Shown: positions 40,521 to 49,319 of the stretch, one piece after another | Layout: each line of letters opens with the position of its first letter | Numbering within the stretch: the first letter of the stretch is position 1 | Source: Streptomyces sp. cf386 | Lineage (GTDB): Bacteria; Actinomycetota; Actinomycetes; Streptomycetales; Streptomycetaceae | NCBI RefSeq assembly: GCF_900103585.1 | Contig: NZ_FNHV01000024.1 | Span: forward strand, 62,001 to 126,000 | Reading direction: 5' to 3' | DNA: 64,000 nt | Translations under genes and position numbers: made by a program | The notes under the pieces: model-generated | Databases searched by the model: none | Told to the model about the DNA's origin: nothing | The model's input: the letters and a program-made list of their open reading frames with translations, nothing else

Positions 40521-41750
40521 ATGTATGCCTGGCCCGCTTCTGAGGTCCCCGCCCTGCCTGGTCAGGGCCGCGGCCTGAGGATCCACGACACCGCGACCGG
40601 CGGTCTGGTCACCCTCGACCCCGGTCCCGTCGCCCGTATCTACGTCTGCGGCATCACGCCGTACGACGCGACCCACATGGGTCACGCGGCGACCTACAAC
40701 GCGTTCGACCTCGTTCAGCGCGTGTGGCTCGACACCAAGCGGCAGGTCCACTACGTCCAGAACGTGACCGACGTCGACGATCCACTCCTGGAGCGGGCCC
40801 AGCGCGACGACATCGACTGGGTCGCCCTCGCCGAGAAGGAGACCGCGCTCTTCCGCGAGGACATGACCGCCCTGCGCATGCTGCCCCCGAAGCACTACAT
40901 CGGCGCGGTGGAGGCCATACCCGGGATCGTGCCGCTGGTGGAGCGCCTCCGGGACGCCGGCGCCGCGTACGAACTCGACGGGGACATCTACTTCTCCGTC
41001 GAGTCCGACCCGAACTTCGGCAAGGTGTCGAACCTCGACGCCGCCGCCATGCGACTGCTGTCCGCCGAGCGCGGCGGCGACCCCGACCGGCCCGGCAAGA
41101 AGAACCCGCTCGACCCGATGCTCTGGATGGCCGCACGGCCCGGGGAGCCCAGCTGGGACGGCGGTTCGCTCGGGCGGGGCCGGCCCGGCTGGCACATCGA
41201 GTGCGTCGCCATCGCCCTCGACCACCTCGGCATGGGCTTCGACGTCCAGGGCGGCGGCTCCGACCTCGCCTTCCCGCACCACGAGATGGGTGCCTCGCAC
41301 GCCCAGGTGCTGACCGGCGAGTTCCCCATGGCCAAGGCCTATGTCCACGCCGGCATGGTCGCCCTGCACGGCGAGAAGATGTCCAAGTCCAAGGGGAATC
41401 TGGTCTTCGTGTCGCAGTTGCGGCGCGACGGCGTCGACCCCGTCGCCATCCGGCTCGCCCTCCTCGCCCACCACTACCGGGCCGACTGGGAGTGGACCGA
41501 CCAGGTGCTCCAGGACGCCGTCGCCCGCCTCGACCGCTGGCGTGCCGCGGTGTCCCGGCCCGACGGGCCGCCCGCCGAGGCGCTCGTGGAGGAGATCCGC
41601 GTCGCCCTCGGACACGACCTGGACGCCCCGGCCGCGCTAGCCGCGGTCGACCGCTGGGCCGCTGAGCAGGAGGAGCGGGGCGGTACGGACTCGGGTGCCC
41701 CCGGCGTCGTGTCGCGCGCGGTGGACGCGCTGCTGGGCGTGGCCCTCTAG
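40521..41750 (+). CDS. mshC: Cysteine--GlcN-Ins ligase MshC (mycothiol biosynthesis)
   Basis: A 409-residue cysteinyl-tRNA-synthetase-like ligase that joins cysteine to 1-D-myo-inosityl-2-amino-2-deoxy-alpha-D-glucopyranoside. It has YVCGITPYDATHMGHA, with a zinc cysteine and the HIGH-like motif, WHIECVAIA, FPHHEMGASHA and the signature GEKMSKSKGN. It lacks the C-terminal tRNA-binding domain of CysS. The ATG at 40521 gives MYAWPASEVPALPGQG. Mycothiol is the main low-molecular thiol of actinobacteria. Confidence 0.95.
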   Translation: MYAWPASEVPALPGQGRGLRIHDTATGGLVTLDPGPVARIYVCGITPYDATHMGHAATYNAFDLVQRVWLDTKRQVHYVQNVTDVDDPLLERAQRDDIDWVALAEKETALFREDMTALRMLPPKHYIGAVEAIPGIVPLVERLRDAGAAYELDGDIYFSVESDPNFGKVSNLDAAAMRLLSAERGGDPDRPGKKNPLDPMLWMAARPGEPSWDGGSLGRGRPGWHIECVAIALDHLGMGFDVQGGGSDLAFPHHEMGASHAQVLTGEFPMAKAYVHAGMVALHGEKMSKSKGNLVFVSQLRRDGVDPVAIRLALLAHHYRADWEWTDQVLQDAVARLDRWRAAVSRPDGPPAEALVEEIRVALGHDLDAPAALAAVDRWAAEQEERGGTDSGAPGVVSRAVDALLGVAL

Positions 41751-41771
41751 CCGGGCGCCGTACACACGAGA

Positions 41772-41804
41772 GGGGCGCTTCCTCCCCGCGGGTGGAAGCG
41801 CCCC
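41772..41804. terminator. Bidirectional hairpin after mshC
   Basis: GGGGCGCTTCC pairs perfectly over 11 bases with GGAAGCGCCCC, loop 11 bases, 22 bases beyond the mshC stop and followed by ATTGTT. It serves both mshC and the convergent glutamine-rich gene. Confidence 0.82.
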
Positions 41805-41837
41805 ATTGTTCATGTGCCCGTTTGGTTCATGTGCCGG

Positions 41838-42449
41838 TCAGAGCTTGCGGATCTGGATGCTCCGCAGGACCAGCGGCTGGCTGGTGTCCCACACGCCGAT
41901 GACCTGGTGGCCGAACGCGAAGGCCTCCTGGACCTGGTCGTGGGTCTGCGCGTTCGGGTTGTTGAAGACCCGGAACACGTTGTTGATGCGCAGGAAGATC
42001 TGCGACGGCTGGCCCGGCAGCGGCTGCACGATGTCGATGTAGCCGTTGGCGATACCGGCCTGCGGGGCCGCCTGCGGGGCCTGCTGGACGGAGGCCTGCG
42101 TGAGCTGCTGCACCAGTTGCAGCACCTGCTGCTCGGCCTGCTGTTGCTGCTGGTCGGCCTGCTGCGGTTGGCCATAGCCCGGCTGCTGGCCGAGCCCCTG
42201 GACCTGCTGCTGCCCGAGCTGCTGCAGCAGTTGCTGGAACGGCTGCTGCTGGCCGAGCTGCTGGAGCTGCTCCAGGGAGCCGCCCATGCCGTACGGCTGC
42301 TGCTGGCCGTAGCCCTGCTGCTGGCCGTAGCCCTGCTGCTGCCCGAACGGCTGCTGGCCGTACGGCTGCTGCTGTTGGTACGGAGATGTGCTCGGGAACT
42401 GCTGGCCAAGCTGTTGTCCCATGTGACTCATCTGCGGGGTGGTGCTCAT
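41838..42449 (-). CDS. Glutamine-rich low-complexity protein with small C-terminal domain
   Basis: A 203-residue protein without signal peptide or membrane helix. Residues about 20-135 are dominated by Gln with Gly, Tyr and Pro, including repeats PYGQQPFGQQQGYGQQQGYG, a composition like eukaryotic prion-like, phase-separating regions. The last 70 residues look folded (NGYIDIVQPLPGQPSQIFLR...GVWDTSQPLVLRSIQIRKL). The ATG at 42449 has GAAGG. It lies 35 bases downstream of the subtilisin gene and is probably co-transcribed. I do not recognise a family. Confidence 0.75.
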   Translation of the reverse strand: MSTTPQMSHMGQQLGQQFPSTSPYQQQQPYGQQPFGQQQGYGQQQGYGQQQPYGMGGSLEQLQQLGQQQPFQQLLQQLGQQQVQGLGQQPGYGQPQQADQQQQQAEQQVLQLVQQLTQASVQQAPQAAPQAGIANGYIDIVQPLPGQPSQIFLRINNVFRVFNNPNAQTHDQVQEAFAFGHQVIGVWDTSQPLVLRSIQIRKL

Positions 42450-42484
42450 GCGGGTGTCACCTTCCCTTGATGTGATGGGCTGCG

Positions 42485-44221
42485 TCAGCCGGTGATCACC
42501 AGGCCGACGATCTCGTCGTCCGAGAACCACACTCGGACATCGGGCCGTCCCCCCGCGAAGGCGGTATGGACCGCCTGGCGGATCTCGGGAGACGGATGAT
42601 TGAGGTTCCGCCAGTCGCCGGCCACGAACAGCCGGAGCCTGGGCGGAAGTTCACGCGGATACGGCAGCAACTCGTCCCAGTACCGCTCGGCCTTGCCCGA
42701 ACCGACCGCCTGCGGCAGCAGATAGGTGACCGCCGCCTTGATGTCGGGCCGGTTGCCGACCCGCTGGGAGGCCGGCCGGCCGGGCGCGTCCTGCTGCGGC
42801 GAGCCCGTCGCCCGCAGCACCGCTCGCGCACGCTCGGGGGACATCGGCTGCTGACCGGCCGCCTTGAGCATGCCCTGCAGCGCGGCCAGCGCGCCGACCA
42901 CCACCGGGGAGGCGGAGGAGGTCCCCGAGAACGTGTCGGTGTACCAGGCGATCTCCTCGGGCCCGCCCTGCAGATCGCCGGGCTTGTCCCAGAAGCCGCC
43001 GGTGGTCGTCACCTCGCGCCCCCAGCCCTGGGCGTCCACGCGGGCGCCGTAGTTGGAGAACGCGAGCCGTGAGCGGTCCGGGCCGTGGTCGCGGCCGTGC
43101 GTGCCGGGCGGCGGGGCGCCCGCACCGACCAGGACGGCGCCGGAGGACGGGTTGGACGGGTTGAACGGGTTGCGCCACGACTCGGGGAACCCGTCCGGGC
43201 GCCGCTCGTAGACCGCATCGTCGAGCGACTCGGCGCCGTTGCCCGCCGCCGCCACCACGAGGACGCCCTTGGCGGTGGCGTACCGGACGGCGGCGAGGTC
43301 GTCCGGCCACCATTCGAGCGCGATGTAACCGCGCTGGTCGTCGCGCTCGGCGTACTCGAACCGGGGCCCCGGGCGGTGGAGTTCGATCAGCAGGATGTCG
43401 CCGTGGCCGAGCCGGTCCGCCGCCGCGTGGATCGCGGCCGCCGTGCCGATGCCCTGGAAGGACGCGGCCGCGGTCACCGTCTCCGGCACGATGCCGGTGA
43501 CGCCGTACTCGTTGCGGTCGCCGCCGATCACACCGATCACGGCGGTGCCGTGGTTGCGCCAGGCCAGGTCGGCAAGCGGGGTGCCGACGACGACGCCGGC
43601 CAGCTTGGCGGCCAGATCCTCGTGGCCCAGCTGCCAGGAGCCCTCCACGTCGATCACGGTCACGCCCTGGCCGGCGCCACCGGGCCGCTGCCAGGCCCAG
43701 TACGCGTCGACGCCCTCGGGCGCGGGCCGCAGATAGCCCTGCCGGCCGCTGTAGTCGGGCGTGACCGGCGCGCCTTCCTTCAGGCGCCCGTCCTCCCCGA
43801 CCTGCCCGATCGAGGCCGGCACCGCACCCGGCTTCACATACGCCGAGTCGATCCCCGGCAGCGCGGCGATGCGCGCCCTGAGCTCCTCGGCGCGGCGTTC
43901 CCCGCCGCGCACCCGGTAGAACAGCGCGAGGTCGGGCGCGTCGCCGGTGCCGGTGGTCTGCTGGAGTGCGGTCTGCTGGAGTCGCTCCTCGCTGCCGAAC
44001 AGCGGCTCCAGCACGAGTTGTTCGTCACTGAGGAACATGTTGAGGGCCGAGACGTCCGAGCCCGCCACCGACCTCACGCCCTCGGCCTGGGCACGCAGCC
44101 GGGCCTCGGGACGGGCGACGACGATCAGTTCCCGCTCGGCTCCTCGATAGGTGAATCCCGCTCCGTCGGGCCCGGGCCCGGACGCTCCCGGGCCCTGCGC
44201 CGGATCTGCCTGGTCGGTCAT
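42485..44221 (-). CDS. Subtilisin-family (S8) serine peptidase without export signal
   Basis: A 578-residue S8 peptidase. Catalytic residues are Asp in VTVIDVEGSW, His in RNHGTAVIGVIGG, oxyanion Asn in VAAAGNGAES and Ser in FSGTSSASPVVVGAL. An N-terminal region of about 180 residues and a C-terminal domain of about 85 residues (from RYWDELLPYPREL) flank it. The ATG at 44221 (MTDQADPAQGPG) follows GGGAG. No signal peptide is seen, so it should act inside the cell, unless it is exported another way. It is upstream of the glutamine-rich gene in one operon. The inhibitor-like N-terminal part may be a pro-domain. Confidence 0.87.
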   Translation of the reverse strand: MTDQADPAQGPGASGPGPDGAGFTYRGAERELIVVARPEARLRAQAEGVRSVAGSDVSALNMFLSDEQLVLEPLFGSEERLQQTALQQTTGTGDAPDLALFYRVRGGERRAEELRARIAALPGIDSAYVKPGAVPASIGQVGEDGRLKEGAPVTPDYSGRQGYLRPAPEGVDAYWAWQRPGGAGQGVTVIDVEGSWQLGHEDLAAKLAGVVVGTPLADLAWRNHGTAVIGVIGGDRNEYGVTGIVPETVTAAASFQGIGTAAAIHAAADRLGHGDILLIELHRPGPRFEYAERDDQRGYIALEWWPDDLAAVRYATAKGVLVVAAAGNGAESLDDAVYERRPDGFPESWRNPFNPSNPSSGAVLVGAGAPPPGTHGRDHGPDRSRLAFSNYGARVDAQGWGREVTTTGGFWDKPGDLQGGPEEIAWYTDTFSGTSSASPVVVGALAALQGMLKAAGQQPMSPERARAVLRATGSPQQDAPGRPASQRVGNRPDIKAAVTYLLPQAVGSGKAERYWDELLPYPRELPPRLRLFVAGDWRNLNHPSPEIRQAVHTAFAGGRPDVRVWFSDDEIVGLVITG

Positions 44222-44532
44222 CGTCTGCCGCTCCCTTCGGTCCTGCGGGTACCAAGTGCGGGTGGTGCGGCGCGCCTTCGTGGGACAACCAAGCACGCGC
44301 GGCCCGGTCCGTCCAGGCTTATTTCGCCAAGTCGGTTTTAGGTAAGTTGAATTGGGTACCGTGTGCAATCCGTCCTGAAAGAGATGTCACGCCACAATCG
44401 GGCCAGATGCTGTCCAGTCGCTGTCGAGAGGCTGTCCACTGCTGCGGAGGCGGTCGACGTGTGGTGGGGTGGAGGAGACAGTTGACCGTTGGACCAGCCG
44501 ACGGCCGGTCCCCGTCCGCGGAAGGACGCACA
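44222..44532. promoter_or_regulatory. Divergent promoter region between the peptidase and the propeller gene
   Basis: 311 bases without a gene. The AT-richer stretch around 44319-44365 (TTATTTCGCCAAG... TTGAATTGGGTACCG) is the only promoter-like part. GGACCAGCCGACGGCCGGTC plus C at 44491-44511 is a hairpin or operator close to the + strand start. Neither has a recognised binding protein. Confidence 0.4.
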
Positions 44533-45507
44533 GTGGCCCCCGAACACCGCTCCTTCGCACCTCATCTCACCCGCCGCAGACTCCTCGCGACCGGTGCCGC
44601 CACCGCCGGCGCCGTGCTCGCCGGGTCTGCCGGCACCTCCGTCGCGGCGGCCGAAAAGACGCGGCCCGCCGTGATCCACCTGCCCAACGGCTTCCGCCCG
44701 GAGGGCATCGCCACCGGCGGCGGACCGTACGCCTACCTCGGCTCGCTCGGCGACGGCTCGATCTACCGCGCCGACCTGCGCACCGGCGAGGGCTCGATCA
44801 TTTCCACCGGCCCGGGCACGCCCTCGGTGGGCCTCAAACTCGACTACCGGGGACGGCTGTTCGTCGCCGGACGCGGCCAGGGCGCCCGCGTCGTGGACGC
44901 CCGCACGGGCGAGATCCTCGCCTCGTACGTCCTCACCACGGCGACCCCGACCTTCGCCAACGACGTGTTCCTGACCCCGCGCACGGCCTGGTTCACGGAC
45001 TCCTTCCAGCCCGCGCTGTACGCCCTGCCGCTGGGCCGACACGGCGAACTGCCGGACGCGGACGACGTCGTGAAGATCACGCTGAGCGGCGACTGGAGCC
45101 AGGTCGCCGGCGAGGTCGTGAACGCCAACGGCATCACGGCCGCCCCCGACGGCTCGGCACTCCTCGTCGTGCAGTCCGGGGTCGGCGGTCTGCACCGCGT
45201 GAACCCGCGCACCGGCGTCACCCGGCTCGTCGACCTCGGCGACGCGGCCCCGCTCACCAACGGCGACGGACTGCTGCTGAGCGGGCGCACGCTGTACGTC
45301 GTCCAGAACCGGCAGAACGCGATCGACGTGTTCAAACTCGCCGCCGACGGCAGCAGCGGCGTCTTCCAGCGCCGGATCACCGACCCGCTGTTCGACGTGC
45401 CGACCACGGCGGCCGCGTACAAGGGCCGCCTCTACCTGCCCAACGCGCGCTTCACGACGACGCCGACGCCGGAGACGACGTACGACATCGTGTCGGTGCC
45501 CGCCTGA
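44533..45507 (+). CDS. Tat-exported SMP-30/gluconolactonase-like beta-propeller protein
   Basis: A 324-residue exported protein. The Tat signal is TRRRLLATGAATAGAVLAGS to VAAA at about residues 12-37. Repeated beta-propeller blades follow: GSIYRADLRTGEG, RGQGARVVDARTGEI, VNANGITAAPDGSALLVVQS and GLHRVNPRTGVTRLVDLG. It resembles SMP-30/YncE-type proteins; a lactonase role is only possible. The GTG at 44533 follows GGAAGGA. Such proteins are sometimes labelled superoxide dismutase, which nothing here supports. Confidence 0.78.
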   Translation: MAPEHRSFAPHLTRRRLLATGAATAGAVLAGSAGTSVAAAEKTRPAVIHLPNGFRPEGIATGGGPYAYLGSLGDGSIYRADLRTGEGSIISTGPGTPSVGLKLDYRGRLFVAGRGQGARVVDARTGEILASYVLTTATPTFANDVFLTPRTAWFTDSFQPALYALPLGRHGELPDADDVVKITLSGDWSQVAGEVVNANGITAAPDGSALLVVQSGVGGLHRVNPRTGVTRLVDLGDAAPLTNGDGLLLSGRTLYVVQNRQNAIDVFKLAADGSSGVFQRRITDPLFDVPTTAAAYKGRLYLPNARFTTTPTPETTYDIVSVPA

Positions 45508-45573
45508 GGGCAGGGGGACGCCGGAGACGCCAGAGCAGGCAGGGGCGACAGGGACGGCAGAGGCGACGGAGAC

Positions 45574-45612
45574 GGCAGAGGGCGGTGCGTGATCTACGCA
45601 CCGCCCTCTGCC
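45574..45612. terminator. Very strong bidirectional terminator hairpin
   Basis: GGCAGAGGGCGGTGCGT pairs perfectly over 17 bases with ACGCACCGCCCTCTGCC, five-base loop. It lies between the convergent propeller and PAC2 genes. The preceding 50 bases repeat GACGGCAGAGGCGACGGAGA-like units. Confidence 0.88.
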
Positions 45613-45640
45613 ATCCCACTGCTTGGTCTGCTTGGCCTGC

Positions 45641-46618
45641 TCAGTCCTCCGACGACTCGTCGTCGTCCGTGGCGCCCGGCCTCGGCGGCTTGGGCGGCTT
45701 CGTACGGCCCCCGCCCGGGTTGTCCCGCAGGAAGGGGGCCTCGCCGCCGTCCGTGGCGTGCCCGCCGGCCGTCGGACCGCCGTCCCGGCGCCGCAGATAC
45801 CGCTCGAACTCGCGGGCGATCGCCTCGCCCGACGCCTCCGGCAGCTCCGCGGTGTCCCGGGCCTCCTCCAGCGTCTGCACGTACTCCGCGACCTCGCTGT
45901 CCTCGGCGGCCAACTGGTCCACACCGACCTGCCAGGCGCGCGCGTCCTCGGGCAGCTCGCCCAGCGGGATGCGCACGTCGATCAGGTCCTCCAGGCGGTT
46001 GAGCAGGGACAACGTCGCCTTCGGGTTGGGCGGCTGCGAGACGTAGTGCGGTACGGCCGCCCACAGCGACACCGCCGGGACGCCCGCGTGCGTGCACGCC
46101 TCCTGGAGGACGCCGACGATGCCCGTCGGGCCCTCGTACTTGGTCTCCTCCAGATCCATGCGGCGGGCCAGGTCCGGGTCGGACGTGGTCCCGCTGATCG
46201 GGACCGGACGCGTGTGCGGGGTGTCGCCGAGCAGGGCGCCCAGGATGACCACCAGCTCCACGCCCAGTTCGTGCGCGAAGCCGAGCAGCTCGTTGCAGAA
46301 CGAGCGCCACCGCATGGACGGTTCGATACCCCGGACCAGAACGAGATCGCGCGGCTTCTCGCCGCCGACGCGGACGACGGACAACCTTGTCGTCGGCCAC
46401 GTGATCTTGCGCACTCCGTCGTCCATCCACACTGTGGGGCGGTTCACCTGGAAGTCGTAGTAGTCCTCGGCGTCGAGCGCCGCGAACACCTCGCCCTTCC
46501 ACTCCCTGTCCAGATGCGCGACCGCGGTGGAGGCGGCGTCGCCGGCATCGTTCCAGCCCTCGAACGCGGCCACCATGACCGGGTCGATCAGCTCGGGAAC
46601 CCCCTCGAGCTCGATCAC
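45641..46618 (-). CDS. PAC2-family protein, probable ParJ homologue
   Basis: A 325-residue PAC2 (proteasome assembly chaperone-like) protein. It begins IELEGVPELIDPVMVAAFEG and has GWNDAGDAAS, LVLVRGIEPSMRW, LGALLGDTPHTRPVPISG and GPTGIVGVLQEACTHAGVP, then an acidic tail. The GTG at 46618 follows AAGGAGG at seven bases, deciding the start. In S. coelicolor the gene beside mshC is parJ, a negative regulator of ParA assembly, which I believe is a PAC2 protein, so this is probably its orthologue. Here three genes intervene between mshC and it. Confidence 0.85.
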   Translation of the reverse strand: MIELEGVPELIDPVMVAAFEGWNDAGDAASTAVAHLDREWKGEVFAALDAEDYYDFQVNRPTVWMDDGVRKITWPTTRLSVVRVGGEKPRDLVLVRGIEPSMRWRSFCNELLGFAHELGVELVVILGALLGDTPHTRPVPISGTTSDPDLARRMDLEETKYEGPTGIVGVLQEACTHAGVPAVSLWAAVPHYVSQPPNPKATLSLLNRLEDLIDVRIPLGELPEDARAWQVGVDQLAAEDSEVAEYVQTLEEARDTAELPEASGEAIAREFERYLRRRDGGPTAGGHATDGGEAPFLRDNPGGGRTKPPKPPRPGATDDDESSED

Positions 46619-46867
46619 CCAGTGCCTCCTTCCGACGTGCCCTCGCTTGACCACCCAACCTTACGGCGTGCGGCGGGGGCTCCCGCAGCCCCCTTGCACG
46701 GGGGAGTGAACGGATCACTGCCCCGTTCGCTACCCCGAAACACCCCCCTAGAGATCCGATGTCCGACGAATGCCGAGCAGCGGGGCAGGTCGGGCGGTTT
46801 CACCCACTCGTGTGGAGGTCCGCGGATCGGCCGCCGGGGGCCCGGTGCGTGCGGAACTGTTCTTCGG

Positions 46868-49318
46868 GTGAGTGGAGTTGCCCCCAGGTCGCGGGTGCGG
46901 CGGGTCGGGATCAAGTATCTGACGCTGCTTGGTGTGGGGATCGTGGGGGCGCTGCTGGTCGCGCCGCATGTCGAGGACCCGGCGACGGTGGTCGCGGCAC
47001 TGCTGCCGACGCTGGCGGGTGCGTATCTGGCCTGGTGCGCCTATCGGGCGGACCGTCTGGAGGCGGCCGCGGTGACGGATCCGGGGGCCGTGGCCGACCG
47101 GCTCGCCGTCGCCGTGCGGCGGCAGTGGGAGGCGGAGACTCAGGCGCGGCGGCTGGCGGATCCTTATCCGTTGCCGGTGGCCTGGCGAGGCGCGGATCCG
47201 GATCTGGCCGAGGTCACGGACGGTCTCGCGGGCCGGGACGACGAGATCGGCGCCGTCTTCGGCGGGCGCGTCCCTGATCGGCGGCTGCTGGTCCTGGGTG
47301 ATCCGGGCTCGGGCAAGACGCTCCTGCTGGTCCGGCTCGTGCTGACGCTCATCGAGGGGCGCGCGCAGGGCGGTCCGGTGCCGGTGCTGTTCCCGCTGGC
47401 CTCATGGGATCCGGCCGTGATGGATCTGCGGGGCTGGATGGAGCGCAGGCTGGTGCAGGACCATGCCGAGCTGGGGGTGGCGGCGCCGGGTGAGTACGGG
47501 GAGACGACGCTCGCCGGGATGCTGCTGGACCGGCGTCTGGTGCTGCCGGTCCTTGACGGGTTCGACGAACTGCCCGCCGCGACGAACGGGTTGGCGCTCC
47601 ACCGGATCGCTGAGGCATTGCCGTACGGCTACGGGCTGGTCCTGTCGAGCCGTCCGACGGAGTACCGGGCGGCGCTGCAGCCCCGGACGGGGGTGCCGGC
47701 GCGGCTGACGGGGATGGCGGGCATCCGGCTGGAGCCGCTCGGCGCCGGGGATGTCGCCGCGTATCTGCTGCGGGATGCGGGCGGGAGCGGAACTCCGGCT
47801 GCCGCGCGGTGGGAGGCGGTGGTGGCGGAGCTGGGCACGGCCGCGCCGGTGGCGGGGGCACTCGGCAGCCCGTTGATGGTGTCGCTGGCGCGGTCCGTGT
47901 ACAACCCGCGCCCGGGGGAGACAGCGGGGGAGCTTCCGGATCCCGGCGAGCTGCTGCGGTGCGCTACGCGCAGGGCGGTGGAGCGGCATCTACTCGTTAG
48001 GTTCGTCGACGCGGCCTACCGGCCGCATCCGCGGCGGCCGTGTCGTTGGTCGGCAGGGGAGGCGCGCGATGCCCTGCGGCTTCTGGCACGGCGGATGGAG
48101 CGTGGCGCCGACGGGGCGGCGGAGGTCGCCTGGTGGCAGCTGCACCGCATCGTGCCGGGCGTGTTGCCACGGGTGCTTGCGGGGGTTTTGCTCGGAGCCC
48201 TGGCTTGGCTGGTCGAAGGCGTAGCCATGGAGCTGGGGAGCCAGTTCGCCCCCAACCCGCTGTTCATTCCCTACTGGGAAGAGCGGGGCGGCCTCGGAGT
48301 CGTGGCGGCCGGTATGTGCGGGGGACTGGTGTGCGCGCTCGGGGCGAGCGTCACGATCTTGCTGTTGTGCTCGGCTGCCACCAACGACCTCTCCCTCGCC
48401 TTCGTGGCGAATCGCCTGGCCGATGGTGGCGTGCTGGCGTTGGGCGGCGTCATGCTTGCAGGCTTCGCCCACGGCGCCCGGTCGAATCTGCGTCGGCCGG
48501 CCGCTTGGAACCGGCAGACGCTCCTGACGGGTGCCATGGCCGCGGCTCTCTACGTGCTGGCGTTCCACAACGCCTGCGGCACAGCCAACGCACTTGTCTA
48601 CGGGGTGGCCGCGAGTGTCTTCGGAGCGGACGGCATGATCGCGGATCCCGTCTCTCCCGTCGCCCGGGTCCGGTGGCACTGGAGCAAACGGGGCATCTTC
48701 ATGGGGCTGTTGGGTGGGATGATGCTCGGCGGCGGCGTTCTGCTCGAGGGCCTGCTGGCCGATGTTCTCTCCGGGGGATCCAGCCGTGAGTACATCGCAC
48801 CCTCCGAACCTCTCGAAGCGATGTGGGCCGCCGAACAAGTTGCCGCGGTGTACGCGGTTGCGTGCCTGCTCGTGAACGGACTGCGGGCGGTGCCGATCGA
48901 TCTGGGAACATCGGCCGACGGTCAGGTCCTCCTGGCGAACGACCGTCGAACATTGGGCACCTGCGTTCTCACCGCGGCGCTGCTCGGCACCGCGGTGATC
49001 GGTACGCAGGGCTGGTGCGCCAAACTCTTCGGTTCGACGCGTGTATGGGGCGGGGGCACCACTGGCGCGTACCTGTGGCTCTACATCGTCGGCCTGGTCC
49101 CCGCTGTGCTCATCGCCGTGGCCATCGGCATCCGCCAGTCCGCCTGGTGCCATTACGCGGTTGCCCGCTGCTGGCTCGCCCTCCGCTGGAAGTTCCCGTA
49201 CGACCTCTGGGGGTTCCTCGCCGACGCCCACGACCGAGGCATCCTCCGCCGCACCGGCGCCGTCTACCAGTTCCGCCACATCGAGCTCCAGCACCGCCTC
49301 GCCGAAGCCGACCGTTAG
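46868..49318 (+). CDS. NACHT-domain STAND ATPase with multiple membrane helices
   Basis: An 816-residue protein. Two N-terminal membrane helices (about 15-60) are followed by a NACHT NTPase with Walker A LVLGDPGSGKTLLLV and Walker B VLPVLDGFDEL, LSSRPTEY sensor and winged-helix-like region, to about residue 400. A C-terminal half with about eight hydrophobic helices (for example GVLLGALAWLVEG and LWLYIVGLVPAVLIAVAIG) ends in the soluble tail YQFRHIELQHRL. The GTG at 46868 is the best available start but has no good ribosome site. STAND ATPases act in signalling or defence; membrane types like this are common in Streptomyces and not characterised. No partner effector is adjacent. Confidence 0.82.
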   Translation: MSGVAPRSRVRRVGIKYLTLLGVGIVGALLVAPHVEDPATVVAALLPTLAGAYLAWCAYRADRLEAAAVTDPGAVADRLAVAVRRQWEAETQARRLADPYPLPVAWRGADPDLAEVTDGLAGRDDEIGAVFGGRVPDRRLLVLGDPGSGKTLLLVRLVLTLIEGRAQGGPVPVLFPLASWDPAVMDLRGWMERRLVQDHAELGVAAPGEYGETTLAGMLLDRRLVLPVLDGFDELPAATNGLALHRIAEALPYGYGLVLSSRPTEYRAALQPRTGVPARLTGMAGIRLEPLGAGDVAAYLLRDAGGSGTPAAARWEAVVAELGTAAPVAGALGSPLMVSLARSVYNPRPGETAGELPDPGELLRCATRRAVERHLLVRFVDAAYRPHPRRPCRWSAGEARDALRLLARRMERGADGAAEVAWWQLHRIVPGVLPRVLAGVLLGALAWLVEGVAMELGSQFAPNPLFIPYWEERGGLGVVAAGMCGGLVCALGASVTILLLCSAATNDLSLAFVANRLADGGVLALGGVMLAGFAHGARSNLRRPAAWNRQTLLTGAMAAALYVLAFHNACGTANALVYGVAASVFGADGMIADPVSPVARVRWHWSKRGIFMGLLGGMMLGGGVLLEGLLADVLSGGSSREYIAPSEPLEAMWAAEQVAAVYAVACLLVNGLRAVPIDLGTSADGQVLLANDRRTLGTCVLTAALLGTAVIGTQGWCAKLFGSTRVWGGGTTGAYLWLYIVGLVPAVLIAVAIGIRQSAWCHYAVARCWLALRWKFPYDLWGFLADAHDRGILRRTGAVYQFRHIELQHRLAEADR

Positions 49319-49319
49319 G

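Noticed and set aside
44533..45507. Superoxide dismutase
   Set aside because: No Fe/Mn, Ni or Cu/Zn SOD residues are present; repeats are beta-propeller blades.
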